Shown here in pieces: positions 1 through 7,237 of a stretch of 34,530 nucleotides of DNA. Numbering within the stretch: the first letter of the stretch is position 1; the number at the start of each line of letters is the position of its first letter. Origin of the DNA: an uncultured Lactobacillus sp. (lineage in GTDB: Bacteria > Bacillota > Bacilli > Lactobacillales > Lactobacillaceae); the NCBI GenBank assembly GCA_945971245.1, contig CAMFOZ010000004.1, positions 1-34,530 of the forward strand, read 5' to 3'. The position numbers and the translations under genes were made by a program. A model generated the notes under the pieces. It ran no database searches, was not told where the DNA came from, and worked only from the letters and a program-made list of their open reading frames with translations.

Positions 1-78
1 CGTTTTTTATTTACCACCAACTGGGTGGCTAACTTCATTCTATAATCCACCACAAAATTTCTATTTTGAAATGTAATA

Positions 79-107
79 TTGATCATTTCTTAAAAAACAA
101 GTATAAT
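79..107 (+). promoter_or_regulatory. Candidate sigma-A promoter P1
   Basis: TTGATC at 79-84, a 17-base gap and a perfect TATAAT at 102-107. It would give a leader of about 340 nt before nupC. Confidence 0.5.
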
Positions 108-180
108 TATGGTTCCTTGGCAGGGGCGGAGAAATGGTTACTGAAAAAGCATACTGTTTCTCTATTATTTTGTTACCATT

Positions 181-194
181 TGTTAGCGCTTCCA
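181..194. promoter_or_regulatory. cre-like site (CcpA)
   Basis: TGTTAGCGCTTCCA matches the cre consensus TGWNANCGNTNWCA at all but one specified position. It lies between the two nupC promoters, so CcpA could block readthrough from P1. Confidence 0.45.
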
Positions 195-234
195 CCAAAT
201 TGAAAAACTTTGTGAAATAAATTTTTTACTGGGT

Positions 235-263
235 TTGACCGGTGAATATATAGAAAGTAAAAC
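235..263 (+). promoter_or_regulatory. Candidate nupC promoter P2
   Basis: TTGACC at 235-240, 17-base spacing and TAAAAC at 258-263 (4 of 6 matches). It overlaps the inverted repeat at 256-279, which suits an operator-controlled promoter. Confidence 0.4.
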
Positions 264-279
264 GTTATAGCGCTTTACT
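256..279. repeat. Inverted repeat, possible operator
   Basis: AGTAAAACG (256-264) and CGCTTTACT (271-279) form an inverted repeat with one mismatch, around a 6-base centre. It covers the P2 -10 and start region. A DeoR-type regulator is a candidate ligand because one is encoded at 14633-15574, but nothing in the sequence proves the pairing. Confidence 0.35.
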
Positions 280-285
280 AAACGC

Positions 286-299
286 TGTAAACGTCATCA
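286..299. promoter_or_regulatory. cre-like site downstream of P2
   Basis: TGTAAACGTCATCA differs from TGWNANCGNTNWCA at one specified position. It lies just downstream of the predicted P2 start, where CcpA would act as a roadblock. Confidence 0.45.
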
Positions 300-455
300 T
301 TTCACAAAGATAGTAATAAATTGTGCTTTACAGGGGAGAAAAATTAAGATATTCTAAAGATGTCTTGAAGTTAGCTCACTGAACAAAGCAATTATTCTTT
401 CAATTTGAGTAGTCGGGCTAGCGAGCACATGTGTTTTATATTAAGGGGTGTAAAT

Positions 456-1658
456 ATGTATCTCGCAATCAATATTATTGGTCTGATTGTTTTCCTTGCT
501 ATTGGTTGGCTGTTCTCAAAGAACCGTAAGGCGATTAACTGGAAGACGGTCGGGATCATGATTGTCATTAACCTTATCCTGGCATGGTTCCTGACTGGTT
601 CCGCCGCAGGTCGTGCTGGTGTTAAGGCTGCTGCCGACGGTTTCGTTTGGATCGTTGACGTATCTGCAAAGGGTACGGTCTTCGCACTGGGTAATTGGTA
701 CAATCCTAAGAACTTGAACTTTATCTGTTCTGCATTGATGCCAATCCTGATGATTGTTCCACTGTTCGACATTTTGACTTACATCGGTTTCCTGCCATGG
801 ATTATTAAGTGGATAGGACGTGGACTTTCATACATCACTGGTCAACCAAAGTTCGAATCCTTCTTCGCTGTTGAAATGATGTTCTTAGGGAACACTGAAG
901 TTCTGGCCGTTTCTGGTATGCAGATTCGGAAGATGAGCAAGGAACGTAACTTGACCTTGGCCATGATGTCAATGTCTTGTGTTACTGCCTCAATTCTTGG
1001 ATCTTACATTTTGATGATGCCAGGTCAATACATTTTGACCGCTGTTCCAATCAACATCATGAACGCATTGATTGCGACGAGTATGTTGAACCCTGTTCAG
1101 GTTGCTCCTGAAGACGATACGATTGAAAAGGTTGGTAATACTGATAACGGTAAGAAGGAACCATTCTTCAGCTTCTTGGGTGACTCCATCCTGGGCGCTG
1201 GTAAGCTGATTCTGATCATTATCGCTAACGTTGTTGCCTTCGTTGCATTGGCTGCCTTGATCGACAAGATCTTAGGTCTGTTCTGGAAGCCACTGTCACT
1301 GGAAAGTATCCTTGGTGTCTTCATGTTCCCATTCTCCTGGCTGCTCGGTCTACCAGTTCACCAAGCATGGGACTTGGCACAAAACATGGGTATGAAGTTA
1401 GTTACTAACGAATTCGTTGTTATGGGTAAGGTTACTGGTTCTATCGACCACTATCCAGCTCACTTGAAGGCTGTTCTGACGGTCTTCGTTACCTCCTTCG
1501 CCAACTTCGGTACTTTAGGTATGATTATCGGTGCCTTCAAGGGTCTGGCAGACAAGGAAGATAACGACTACATCGCTCACAACATTGGTTACCTTCTGCT
1601 TTCTGGTATCTTGGTATCACTGTTGTCTGCTGCCTTCGTCGGCCTGTTCGTTTGGTAA
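456..1658 (+). CDS. nupC: NupC-family (CNT) nucleoside transporter
   Basis: A 400-residue polytopic membrane protein of the concentrative nucleoside transporter family, which imports nucleosides by cation symport. The family's two substrate-binding signatures are visible: GNTE at residues 145-148 (usually GQ[ST]E) and TNEFVV at 317-322. Hydrophobic segments run through the protein, with a polar loop near 215-240. The ATG at 456 follows AAGGGGTG (443-450); the frame stays open 51 bases upstream but has no ribosome site there. A terminator follows, then a nucleoside hydrolase, so import is paired with cleavage. Cre-like sites upstream suggest catabolite repression. The family is secure; the preferred nucleoside cannot be read. 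Confidence 0.93.
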   Translation: MYLAINIIGLIVFLAIGWLFSKNRKAINWKTVGIMIVINLILAWFLTGSAAGRAGVKAAADGFVWIVDVSAKGTVFALGNWYNPKNLNFICSALMPILMIVPLFDILTYIGFLPWIIKWIGRGLSYITGQPKFESFFAVEMMFLGNTEVLAVSGMQIRKMSKERNLTLAMMSMSCVTASILGSYILMMPGQYILTAVPINIMNALIATSMLNPVQVAPEDDTIEKVGNTDNGKKEPFFSFLGDSILGAGKLILIIIANVVAFVALAALIDKILGLFWKPLSLESILGVFMFPFSWLLGLPVHQAWDLAQNMGMKLVTNEFVVMGKVTGSIDHYPAHLKAVLTVFVTSFANFGTLGMIIGAFKGLADKEDNDYIAHNIGYLLLSGILVSLLSAAFVGLFVW

Positions 1659-1662
1659 AATT

Positions 1663-1692
1663 AAAAAGCAGCTTGTGAGGGCTGCTTTTTTT
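1663..1692 (+). terminator. Rho-independent terminator after nupC
   Basis: AAAAAGCAGC (1663-1672), an 8-base loop, GCTGCTTTTT (1681-1690) and further T residues. It should cut transcription between nupC and the hydrolase, at least in part. Confidence 0.85.
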
Positions 1693-1703
1693 AGCCAAAG
1701 ATT

Positions 1704-1717
1704 CGTAAACGCTTGCA
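1704..1717. promoter_or_regulatory. cre-like site before the nucleoside hydrolase
   Basis: CGTAAACGCTTGCA contains the strong cre core GTAAACGCTTGC. Two positions deviate from the TGWNANCGNTNWCA consensus. It lies between the nupC terminator and the hydrolase ribosome site. Confidence 0.4.
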
Positions 1718-1738
1718 TTTCTCAAGGAGGAATAGAAT

Positions 1739-2647
1739 ATGACTACTAAGATTATTATGGATACTGACCCGGGGATTGATGACGCTGCTGCTTTGACGAT
1801 GGCGATCAATGACCCATCAATTGACCTGAAGCTGGTGACGGCGGTTGCCGGGAACGTTACGGTCGATAAGACTACGGCCAACGCCTTAAAGATTATTCAC
1901 TTCTTCGGTAAGGACATTCCGGTAGCAGCTGGTGCTGAACAACCACTGATCAAGCCATTTGAAGATGCTGCCCGGATTCATGGTGAATCAGGAATGCCTG
2001 GCTATGACTTTGGTGATGACTATGGTGAGCCAATCAAGAAGACGGCGGTTGAGGCCCTTCATGATGCTATCATGGCCGAAGATGAAGTTATCCTGGTACC
2101 AACTGGTTCCTACACCAACATCGCCCTTCTGTTTAGCGAATACCCAGAAGTAAAGAGTCACATCAAGAAGATTGTGGCAATGGGTGGTTCCATGTCCGGC
2201 GGTAACATGACCAGTGCAGCTGAATTTAACGTCTTCACTGACCCAGATGCTGCCCGGATCGTGTACAATGCGGGTATTCCGATTGTCATGGTTGGACTGG
2301 ATGTGACTTTGAAAGCCCTCCTGACTAAGGACACGATTGAAAAGTTAGGTCAGATGAATAAGACCGGTGAAATGCTCCACGCCCTGATCACCCACTACAA
2401 CGATGGGACCGATGAGGGACGGCCAATGCATGATGTTAACACCATTTTCTACCTGCTTCACCCAGAAGCATTTACCACTAAGAAGATGTGGGTTGACGTT
2501 CAGACTGACGGCCCAGCCATTGGGGCAACGGTTGGCGACATCCGTGGTGCTTACCATAATGGCAAGACCAACGCGGAAGTTTGCCTGGATATCGATGCTG
2601 AGTACTTCAACAAGTGGTTCTTAGAAGAAGTCAGCAAGATGAAGTAA
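1739..2647 (+). CDS. Inosine-uridine preferring nucleoside hydrolase
   Basis: A 302-residue member of the IunH/RihABC family, which hydrolyses ribonucleosides to free base and ribose in the cytoplasm. The Ca2+-binding signature DTDPGIDD is at residues 8-15, and the HGESGMPG motif starts at residue 81. N164 lies in AEFNVF, and the family's C-terminal catalytic/metal pair is H231-D232. Length is normal for the family. The ATG follows AAGGAGG with good spacing. It sits directly after nupC but behind a terminator and a cre-like site, so it may be expressed separately. RihC-like breadth (purine and pyrimidine) is plausible, but specificity is not decided by these motifs. Confidence 0.92.
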   Translation: MTTKIIMDTDPGIDDAAALTMAINDPSIDLKLVTAVAGNVTVDKTTANALKIIHFFGKDIPVAAGAEQPLIKPFEDAARIHGESGMPGYDFGDDYGEPIKKTAVEALHDAIMAEDEVILVPTGSYTNIALLFSEYPEVKSHIKKIVAMGGSMSGGNMTSAAEFNVFTDPDAARIVYNAGIPIVMVGLDVTLKALLTKDTIEKLGQMNKTGEMLHALITHYNDGTDEGRPMHDVNTIFYLLHPEAFTTKKMWVDVQTDGPAIGATVGDIRGAYHNGKTNAEVCLDIDAEYFNKWFLEEVSKMK

Positions 2648-2657
2648 AAAACATTGT

Positions 2658-2693
2658 GCGGGAAGTGACAAATGTGTCACTTCCTGCCTTTTT
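2658..2693 (+). terminator. Terminator after the nucleoside hydrolase
   Basis: GGAAGTGACA (2661-2670), loop AATG, TGTCACTTCC (2675-2684), extended by flanking pairs and ended by TTTTT at 2689-2693. Confidence 0.88.
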
Positions 2694-2712
2694 ATTTACT
2701 TTTTCCTACTCA

Positions 2713-2726
2713 TGTAAGCGATTTCA
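2713..2726. promoter_or_regulatory. Perfect cre site before the dehydrogenase pair
   Basis: TGTAAGCGATTTCA fits TGWNANCGNTNWCA at every specified position. It lies 54 bases before the first dehydrogenase start, where it would overlap the promoter region, so CcpA repression is likely. Confidence 0.6.
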
Positions 2727-2779
2727 TGTTATGGTAGGGGCGGATGTTATTGAAAGGTATTCAGTAGGAGGCTGATATA

Positions 2780-3667
2780 ATGGCATTTCAAAACATAACA
2801 ATTGCCGGAACCGGTGTCCTGGGTAGTCAAATCGCCTACCAGACGGCACTCAACGGCTTTAAAGTTACGGCGTATGATTTAGATGTCGATGCCGCCAAGC
2901 AGCGGGTATTGGCGTTGAAGGACAGTTACAAGCGTGATCTGGACCTGACCGATGAAGACTTCCAAGCTGGACTAAACAACCTGACCTTTACGACCAATCT
3001 AGAAGAGGCGGTTCAAGACGCTGATTATGTTATCGAAGCTTTGCCTGAAGAACTGTCGATCAAGGCAGATTTTTATAAGCAGCTCTCAAAGTTAGCTACA
3101 GCTAAGGCGATCTTTGCCAGCAACTCGTCGACAATGGTCCCAAGTCAGCTGGTAAAGTACGTTGACCGGCCACAGAAGTTCCTCAACATGCACTTTGCTA
3201 ATATGATTTGGAAGTGCAACGTTGCTGAAATTATGGGAACGGACCAGACGGATCCAGCCGTTTACCAAGCAGTAGTTGACTTTGCTCGGGCCATCAAGAT
3301 GGTACCGATCGAGATTCACAAGGAGCAACCAGGTTATGTCTTAAATTCTCTGTTGATCCCGTTTGTTGTTAGCGCCATGAGCTTGTGGGTTAAGGGAGTA
3401 GCTGATCCGGAGACCGTCGATAAGGATTGGATGATCTCAACCGGGGCTCCAGTCGGTCCATTCATCATGCTTGATGATGTCGGTCTGCGGACGGTCTGGA
3501 ACATCGTCAACGAGCTTTATGCGACCCAACATAAGGAACTGTTCAAGCAGATTGCCGATAAGTTAAAGGAAAAGATTGATGCCGGTCAAGAGGGCCTTGA
3601 ATCCGGAGAAGGCTTCTACAAGTACCCGCATCCGGCCTTTGAAGATCCAGACTTTCTTAAGAAATAG
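2780..3667 (+). CDS. 3-hydroxyacyl-CoA dehydrogenase family protein, copy 1
   Basis: A 295-residue protein of the 3-hydroxyacyl-CoA dehydrogenase family: an N-terminal Rossmann domain (PF02737 type) and a C-terminal helical domain (PF00725 type). The dinucleotide motif GTGVLG is at 10-15, and the acidic D33 at the end of strand 2 fits NAD+. A catalytic His/Glu dyad is present as H138 and E150, with SNSS at 114-117. The usual HFFNP is here HFANM, so the substrate pocket differs from classical HbdA/FadB. No thiolase or enoyl-CoA hydratase is nearby, so beta-oxidation or butanoate synthesis is unlikely; a small hydroxy acid could be the substrate. ATG follows TAGGAGG. Confidence 0.85.
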   Translation: MAFQNITIAGTGVLGSQIAYQTALNGFKVTAYDLDVDAAKQRVLALKDSYKRDLDLTDEDFQAGLNNLTFTTNLEEAVQDADYVIEALPEELSIKADFYKQLSKLATAKAIFASNSSTMVPSQLVKYVDRPQKFLNMHFANMIWKCNVAEIMGTDQTDPAVYQAVVDFARAIKMVPIEIHKEQPGYVLNSLLIPFVVSAMSLWVKGVADPETVDKDWMISTGAPVGPFIMLDDVGLRTVWNIVNELYATQHKELFKQIADKLKEKIDAGQEGLESGEGFYKYPHPAFEDPDFLKK

Positions 3668-3678
3668 GGGCGAAAATT

Positions 3679-4569
3679 ATGACATTTAAGAATATTACGG
3701 TTGCTGGTGCAGGGGTTTTAGGTAGCCAGATTGCCTATCAGACTGCCCTGAGTGGTTTTAAGGTAACGGTATATAACCATCACATTGACACGGCCCAACG
3801 GCGAATCACAGCTTTGAAGAAGGACTACCAGCGTGATCTGGGGCTGAGCGATGAAGAATTTCAGGCAGGCTTGGATAATATTGTTAACATCACAACCGAC
3901 CTGCAGGAAGCGGTCCAAGATGCTGACTATGTTATCGAGGCGCTGCCAGAATCACTGCCTCTCAAGGAGAAGTTCTACACGGAACTGTCCAAACTGGCAC
4001 CTGCCAAGACGGTCTTTGCAAGCAACTCATCTTCCTTTGTACCGAGCCAGTTGGTGAAGTACGTTGATCGGCCGGCAAAGTTTCTTCACATGCACTTTGC
4101 TAACAAGATCTGGCGCTTCAATGTTGCCGAAATCATGGGAACTGACCAAACAGATCCGGCGGTTTACCAGGAGGTTGTTGATTTTGCCCGGGCGATTAAG
4201 ATGGTGCCAATTGAAGTTCATAAAGAACAACATGGCTACGTCCTCAATGCGGTTTTGATGCCGTTGATTGGGGCGGCCTTACAGCTGTGGGCTAACGGGG
4301 TTTCTGACCCGCACACCATTGATAAGGATTGGATGATCTCAACCCATTCACCAATGGGACCGTTCATGATCCTCGACATGGTAGGTCTCCGGACGCCACT
4401 ACAGATGGAAGACAACCTATATGAAGCGACCCATGCGGAAATCCACAAGCAGATTGCCGATAAGCTGAAGGCGATGGTTGACGCTGGTCACGTTGGCCAG
4501 GAATCGGGACAAGGGTTCTACCATTACCCACACCCCGAGTTTGAAGATCCGTCTTTCTTACGGGCATAG
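3679..4569 (+). CDS. 3-hydroxyacyl-CoA dehydrogenase family protein, copy 2
   Basis: A 296-residue paralogue of the preceding gene, 11 bases downstream and clearly from a tandem duplication (long identical stretches such as GSQIAYQTAL and VAEIMGTDQTDPAVYQ). GAGVLG lies at 10-15, and the dyad is H139 and E151. Copy 1's acidic D33 is replaced: the strand-2 end reads YNHH, which removes the usual NAD+ ribose ligand and adds basic side chains. This suggests, but does not prove, altered cofactor preference. The active-site motif is HFANK. It is cotranscribed with copy 1 and ends at a strong terminator. Confidence 0.85.
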   Translation: MTFKNITVAGAGVLGSQIAYQTALSGFKVTVYNHHIDTAQRRITALKKDYQRDLGLSDEEFQAGLDNIVNITTDLQEAVQDADYVIEALPESLPLKEKFYTELSKLAPAKTVFASNSSSFVPSQLVKYVDRPAKFLHMHFANKIWRFNVAEIMGTDQTDPAVYQEVVDFARAIKMVPIEVHKEQHGYVLNAVLMPLIGAALQLWANGVSDPHTIDKDWMISTHSPMGPFMILDMVGLRTPLQMEDNLYEATHAEIHKQIADKLKAMVDAGHVGQESGQGFYHYPHPEFEDPSFLRA

Positions 4570-4590
4570 ATAGTATGAATAGATAATAAA

Positions 4591-4625
4591 CAGCGGTACT
4601 GTCGGTTGACAGTGCCGCTCTTTTT
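4591..4625 (+). terminator. Terminator after the dehydrogenase pair
   Basis: AGCGGTACTGTC (4592-4603), loop GGTT, GACAGTGCCGCT (4608-4619), then CTTTTT. One mismatch in a 12-base-pair stem. Confidence 0.9.
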
Positions 4626-4642
4626 GCGATGACTGCCCACGT

Positions 4643-4656
4643 ATTTCCCGGGAAAT
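4643..4656. promoter_or_regulatory. Noc-binding site (NBS)
   Basis: ATTTCCCGGGAAAT is identical to the palindromic Noc-binding sequence described in Bacillus subtilis; the palindrome extends to 16 bases (4642-4657). It lies between the terminator and the promoter of the operon that encodes Noc itself. Confidence 0.7.
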
Positions 4657-4684
4657 AATAATGTTAAGCAGTGGGTGCTGGCGG

Positions 4685-4713
4685 TTGAAAGTGGGGCGCT
4701 TTTACGGTACAGT
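4685..4713 (+). promoter_or_regulatory. Promoter of the rsmG-noc-parAB operon
   Basis: TTGAAA (4685-4690), exactly 17 bases, TACAGT (4708-4713). Predicted start near 4720, just before the hairpin at 4724. Confidence 0.6.
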
Positions 4714-4723
4714 AATAAGGTAA

Positions 4724-4747
4724 CGTGAAACAATTTGCTGTTTCACG
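4724..4747. repeat. Hairpin of everted parS-like half-sites
   Basis: CGTGAAACA (4724-4732) and TGTTTCACG (4739-4747) are perfectly complementary around a 6-base loop. Each arm contains a half of the parS consensus (TGTTTCAC/GTGAAACA), but the halves point outward and are separated by 6 bases, so it is not a standard parS. In RNA it makes a 9-base-pair stem at the predicted 5' end, directly before the rsmG ribosome site. Confidence 0.6.
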
Positions 4748-4760
4748 AAAGGAGGATCTG

Positions 4761-5486
4761 ATGAATCCAGAACAATTTCAACAGGCGTTAGCGGATCGCG
4801 GTATCACGCTGACCGCTAAACAGCTAGAACAATTTGCAACCTACTATCGGATGCTAGTTGAGAGCAACAAACATGTTAACTTAACACGGATTACTGACCA
4901 GGATGAGGTCTACCTGAAGCACTTTTATGATTCTATTACTGGGGCGCTGGCTGAGCCACGTCTGCAGACAGAGCAGCTGACCCTGTGTGATATCGGTGCT
5001 GGTGCCGGTTTTCCATCGCTACCACTGAAGATTGCCTTTCCGCAGCTTAAGGTGACGATCGTGGACTCACTTAATAAACGGATTACTTTTCTTGAAGAGC
5101 TAGTCGCCAAATTGGGATTGTCCGACGTGGAATTAGTTCATGATCGGGCAGAGACGTTTAGCGCCAAGAAGAGTACTCACCGGGAACAATTTGACGTAGT
5201 GACGGCCCGGGCAGTAGCTCGCTTGGCAGTTTTAAGCGAATTGTGCCTGCCGGCTGCTAAAGTTGGTGGTGAGTTTATTGCTTACAAAGCACTGGCGGCA
5301 CCAGAAGAGCTACATGATGCTACTAAGGCGATTGCTAAGCTTGGTGGTCAGGTTCGCCAAACGGTGAAATTGACGCTGCCAGGGACGGATGATGAGCGTA
5401 ACATTATCCTGATCGATAAGACGGCCCCAACACCACAGAAATACCCACGGCGGCCGGGATTACCGAACAAGAAACCAATTCAATAG
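4761..5486 (+). CDS. rsmG: 16S rRNA (guanine-527-N7)-methyltransferase RsmG
   Basis: A 241-residue SAM-dependent methyltransferase (formerly GidB) that methylates G527 in the 530 loop of 16S rRNA. The SAM-binding glycine loop [10 protein letters not shown] is at 77-86, and the family-typical N-terminal HVNLT precedes it. Length is normal. The ATG at 4761 is set by GAAAGGAGG at 4747-4755; the frame is open upstream but that extension would run through the hairpin. It is the first gene of an rsmG-noc-parA-parB operon, as in Bacillus and other Firmicutes near oriC. mnmE/mnmG, often its upstream neighbours, are absent here. Confidence 0.95.
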   Translation: MNPEQFQQALADRGITLTAKQLEQFATYYRMLVESNKHVNLTRITDQDEVYLKHFYDSITGALAEPRLQTEQLTLCDIGAGAGFPSLPLKIAFPQLKVTIVDSLNKRITFLEELVAKLGLSDVELVHDRAETFSAKKSTHREQFDVVTARAVARLAVLSELCLPAAKVGGEFIAYKALAAPEELHDATKAIAKLGGQVRQTVKLTLPGTDDERNIILIDKTAPTPQKYPRRPGLPNKKPIQ

Positions 5487-5503
5487 CGTCAGGGGGAGAG
5501 AGT

Positions 5504-6451
5504 ATGCCATTTTCACTATTTAACTTTGGTAAAAGTGATTCAAATAATAAGAATAAGGTTGTCGATATTAAACTAGACCAGATTATTCCTAACCGCTATC
5601 AACCACGGAAGGTCTTTAACCAGGATGAGATCCGTGAGTTAGCTCATACGATTGAGGAACACGGGCTGTTACAGCCAATCGTCCTTCGGGAATACGAACC
5701 GGCAAAGTACGAGATTATTGCAGGTGAACGGCGTTATCGGGCAATGAAGCTGCTGGGCTGGGAGACGACCCCGGCTATTCTCAGGAAAATGACGGATGAG
5801 GAATCGGCATCGTTGGCGCTGATTGAAAACCTTCAGCGGGCCCAGCTGAGTTCCGTAGAAGAGGCCCAGGCTTATCGGCAATTAATGGACCTTAACCACC
5901 TGACTCAGGCGGCTCTCGCCAAGGGAATGGGGAAGAGCCAGTCCTTTGTTGCCAACAAGTTACGTTTGCTTAAGCTGATCACTCCTGTTCAGACGGCCAT
6001 TCTTGATCACCGGATTTCCGAGCGTCACGGGCGGGCGCTGCTTGACCTGGATGAGAAACAACAGCGGACCATGCTGATGCGAATCGTCAATGAGCACCTG
6101 ACAGTGCGGCAAACGGAAGATGAGGTTGCCAAGGCCCTGGGACGGCCAGTGCCATCAGAAGTTGCTAAACAGAAGAAGCTGGCTAAGGAGCAGGCAACAA
6201 TGACGGCGGCGCCAACAAGCGCTGAAGCCGAGCCCACCAAAAAACCGGCAAGGAAGGCCAAAAAGAAATCAACAAAGAAGAATAAGTCAACAGCGAAGAC
6301 GAATGCTAAGGCTGCTGATGGACGCTTGGCATTAAATACGATTAAGAAATCGATTAAGATGGCAACGGAAAATGGCTTTAAGGTTACTACCCACGAGAAG
6401 GAAATGGGGAATGCCTACCAGTTGACCATCGAGATTCCAAAAGAGCAGTAA
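5504..6451 (+). CDS. noc: Nucleoid occlusion protein Noc (ParB paralogue)
   Basis: A 315-residue ParB-family CTPase/DNA-binding protein. In Bacillus, Noc spreads from NBS sites and keeps the division septum off the nucleoid. The short N-terminal MPFSLFNFG resembles the membrane-targeting amphipathic helix. The CTP-binding box AGERRYRA is at 73-80, the ENLQR motif at 108-112, and the helix-turn-helix at about 134-156. The C-terminal dimer domain starts near 273 and ends TIEIPKEQ. Between them (about 221-272) is an unusually long, Lys/Ala/Thr-rich linker. Assignment as Noc rather than ParB rests on position between rsmG and parA, on a true ParB downstream, and on the perfect NBS upstream. Confidence 0.88.
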   Translation: MPFSLFNFGKSDSNNKNKVVDIKLDQIIPNRYQPRKVFNQDEIRELAHTIEEHGLLQPIVLREYEPAKYEIIAGERRYRAMKLLGWETTPAILRKMTDEESASLALIENLQRAQLSSVEEAQAYRQLMDLNHLTQAALAKGMGKSQSFVANKLRLLKLITPVQTAILDHRISERHGRALLDLDEKQQRTMLMRIVNEHLTVRQTEDEVAKALGRPVPSEVAKQKKLAKEQATMTAAPTSAEAEPTKKPARKAKKKSTKKNKSTAKTNAKAADGRLALNTIKKSIKMATENGFKVTTHEKEMGNAYQLTIEIPKEQ

Positions 6452-6463
6452 GGAGGCAATAGG

Positions 6464-7237
6464 ATGGGCGCAGTAATTGCGTTAGCAAACCAAAAAGGTG
6501 GCGTTGGAAAGACCACGACCAGTGTAAATCTGGGCGCCTGCCTTGCTGACCTAGGGAAACGGGTATTGTTAATCGACCTTGACCCCCAGGGAAATGCCAC
6601 CAGTGGCCTGGGGATCGAAAAGCGGCAGATTGAAAAGAGTGTCTATGATGTGTTGATCGATGAGGAAACGATGCTCAAGGACGTCATTAAGCCTTCTAGT
6701 CATCCGGGCCTTGATATTGCCCCGACGACAATCGCACTCTCGGGGGCAGAAGTCGAACTGACTAATTTAATGGCGCGGGAGACGCGGCTCAAGGACTCCT
6801 TTGGGACGATCAGGGATGATTACGACTTTATCCTGATCGACTGTCCACCATCGCTGGGTCTACTGACGATCAATGCCTTCACGGCGGCTGACTCGGTACT
6901 CATTCCGGTCCAGAGTGAATACTATGCGCTGGAGGGGTTGAGTCAGTTACAGAACACAATCAACCTGGTTAAACGACACTTTAACCCGCGGATGAAGATT
7001 GAGGGGGTCTTGCTGACGATGTATGATAAGCGGACTAACCTCGGTCAACAGGTCAATGCGGAGGTGCGGAAGGCCTTTGGTGATCGTGTCTATGAGACCG
7101 TGATTCCCCGGAATGTACGGCTGTCGGAGGCCCCGAGCCATGGCTTGGCAATTGTCGACTACGACAAACGGTCGACGGGGGCTCACGTGTATGAACAATT
7201 AGCAAAGGAAGTGTTGGCAAAACATGGTAAAGCGTAA
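6464..7237 (+). CDS. parA: ParA/Soj chromosome partitioning ATPase
   Basis: A 257-residue Walker-type ATPase (Soj) that acts with ParB-parS in origin segregation and, in Bacillus, regulates DnaA. The deviant Walker A KGGVGKTT with its signature lysine is at 11-18, LIDLDPQGN begins near 36, and the Walker B region LIDCPPS surrounds D126. Length is that of chromosomal Soj, without the N-terminal HTH of plasmid ParA proteins. ATG follows AAGGAGG. The end overlaps parB by 14 bases, which implies coupled translation. Confidence 0.95.
   Translation: MGAVIALANQKGGVGKTTTSVNLGACLADLGKRVLLIDLDPQGNATSGLGIEKRQIEKSVYDVLIDEETMLKDVIKPSSHPGLDIAPTTIALSGAEVELTNLMARETRLKDSFGTIRDDYDFILIDCPPSLGLLTINAFTAADSVLIPVQSEYYALEGLSQLQNTINLVKRHFNPRMKIEGVLLTMYDKRTNLGQQVNAEVRKAFGDRVYETVIPRNVRLSEAPSHGLAIVDYDKRSTGAHVYEQLAKEVLAKHGKA

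Larger units (their letters stand above)
1..455. other. Non-coding leader region before nupC
   Basis: No gene is supported in this 455-base AT-rich stretch. It holds two candidate promoters, two cre-like sites and one inverted repeat, listed separately. A short hairpin (GAGAAA at 129-134 against TTTCTC at 157-162) lies between the promoters. The first 60 bases contain a weak CCACC/GGTGG inverted repeat near the window edge that I could not assign. Confidence 0.6.

Noticed and set aside
4724-4747. Canonical parS site
   Set aside because: Half-sites are everted and spaced by six bases, unlike the contiguous TGTTNCACGTGAAACA; no other parS was found by eye in the window.
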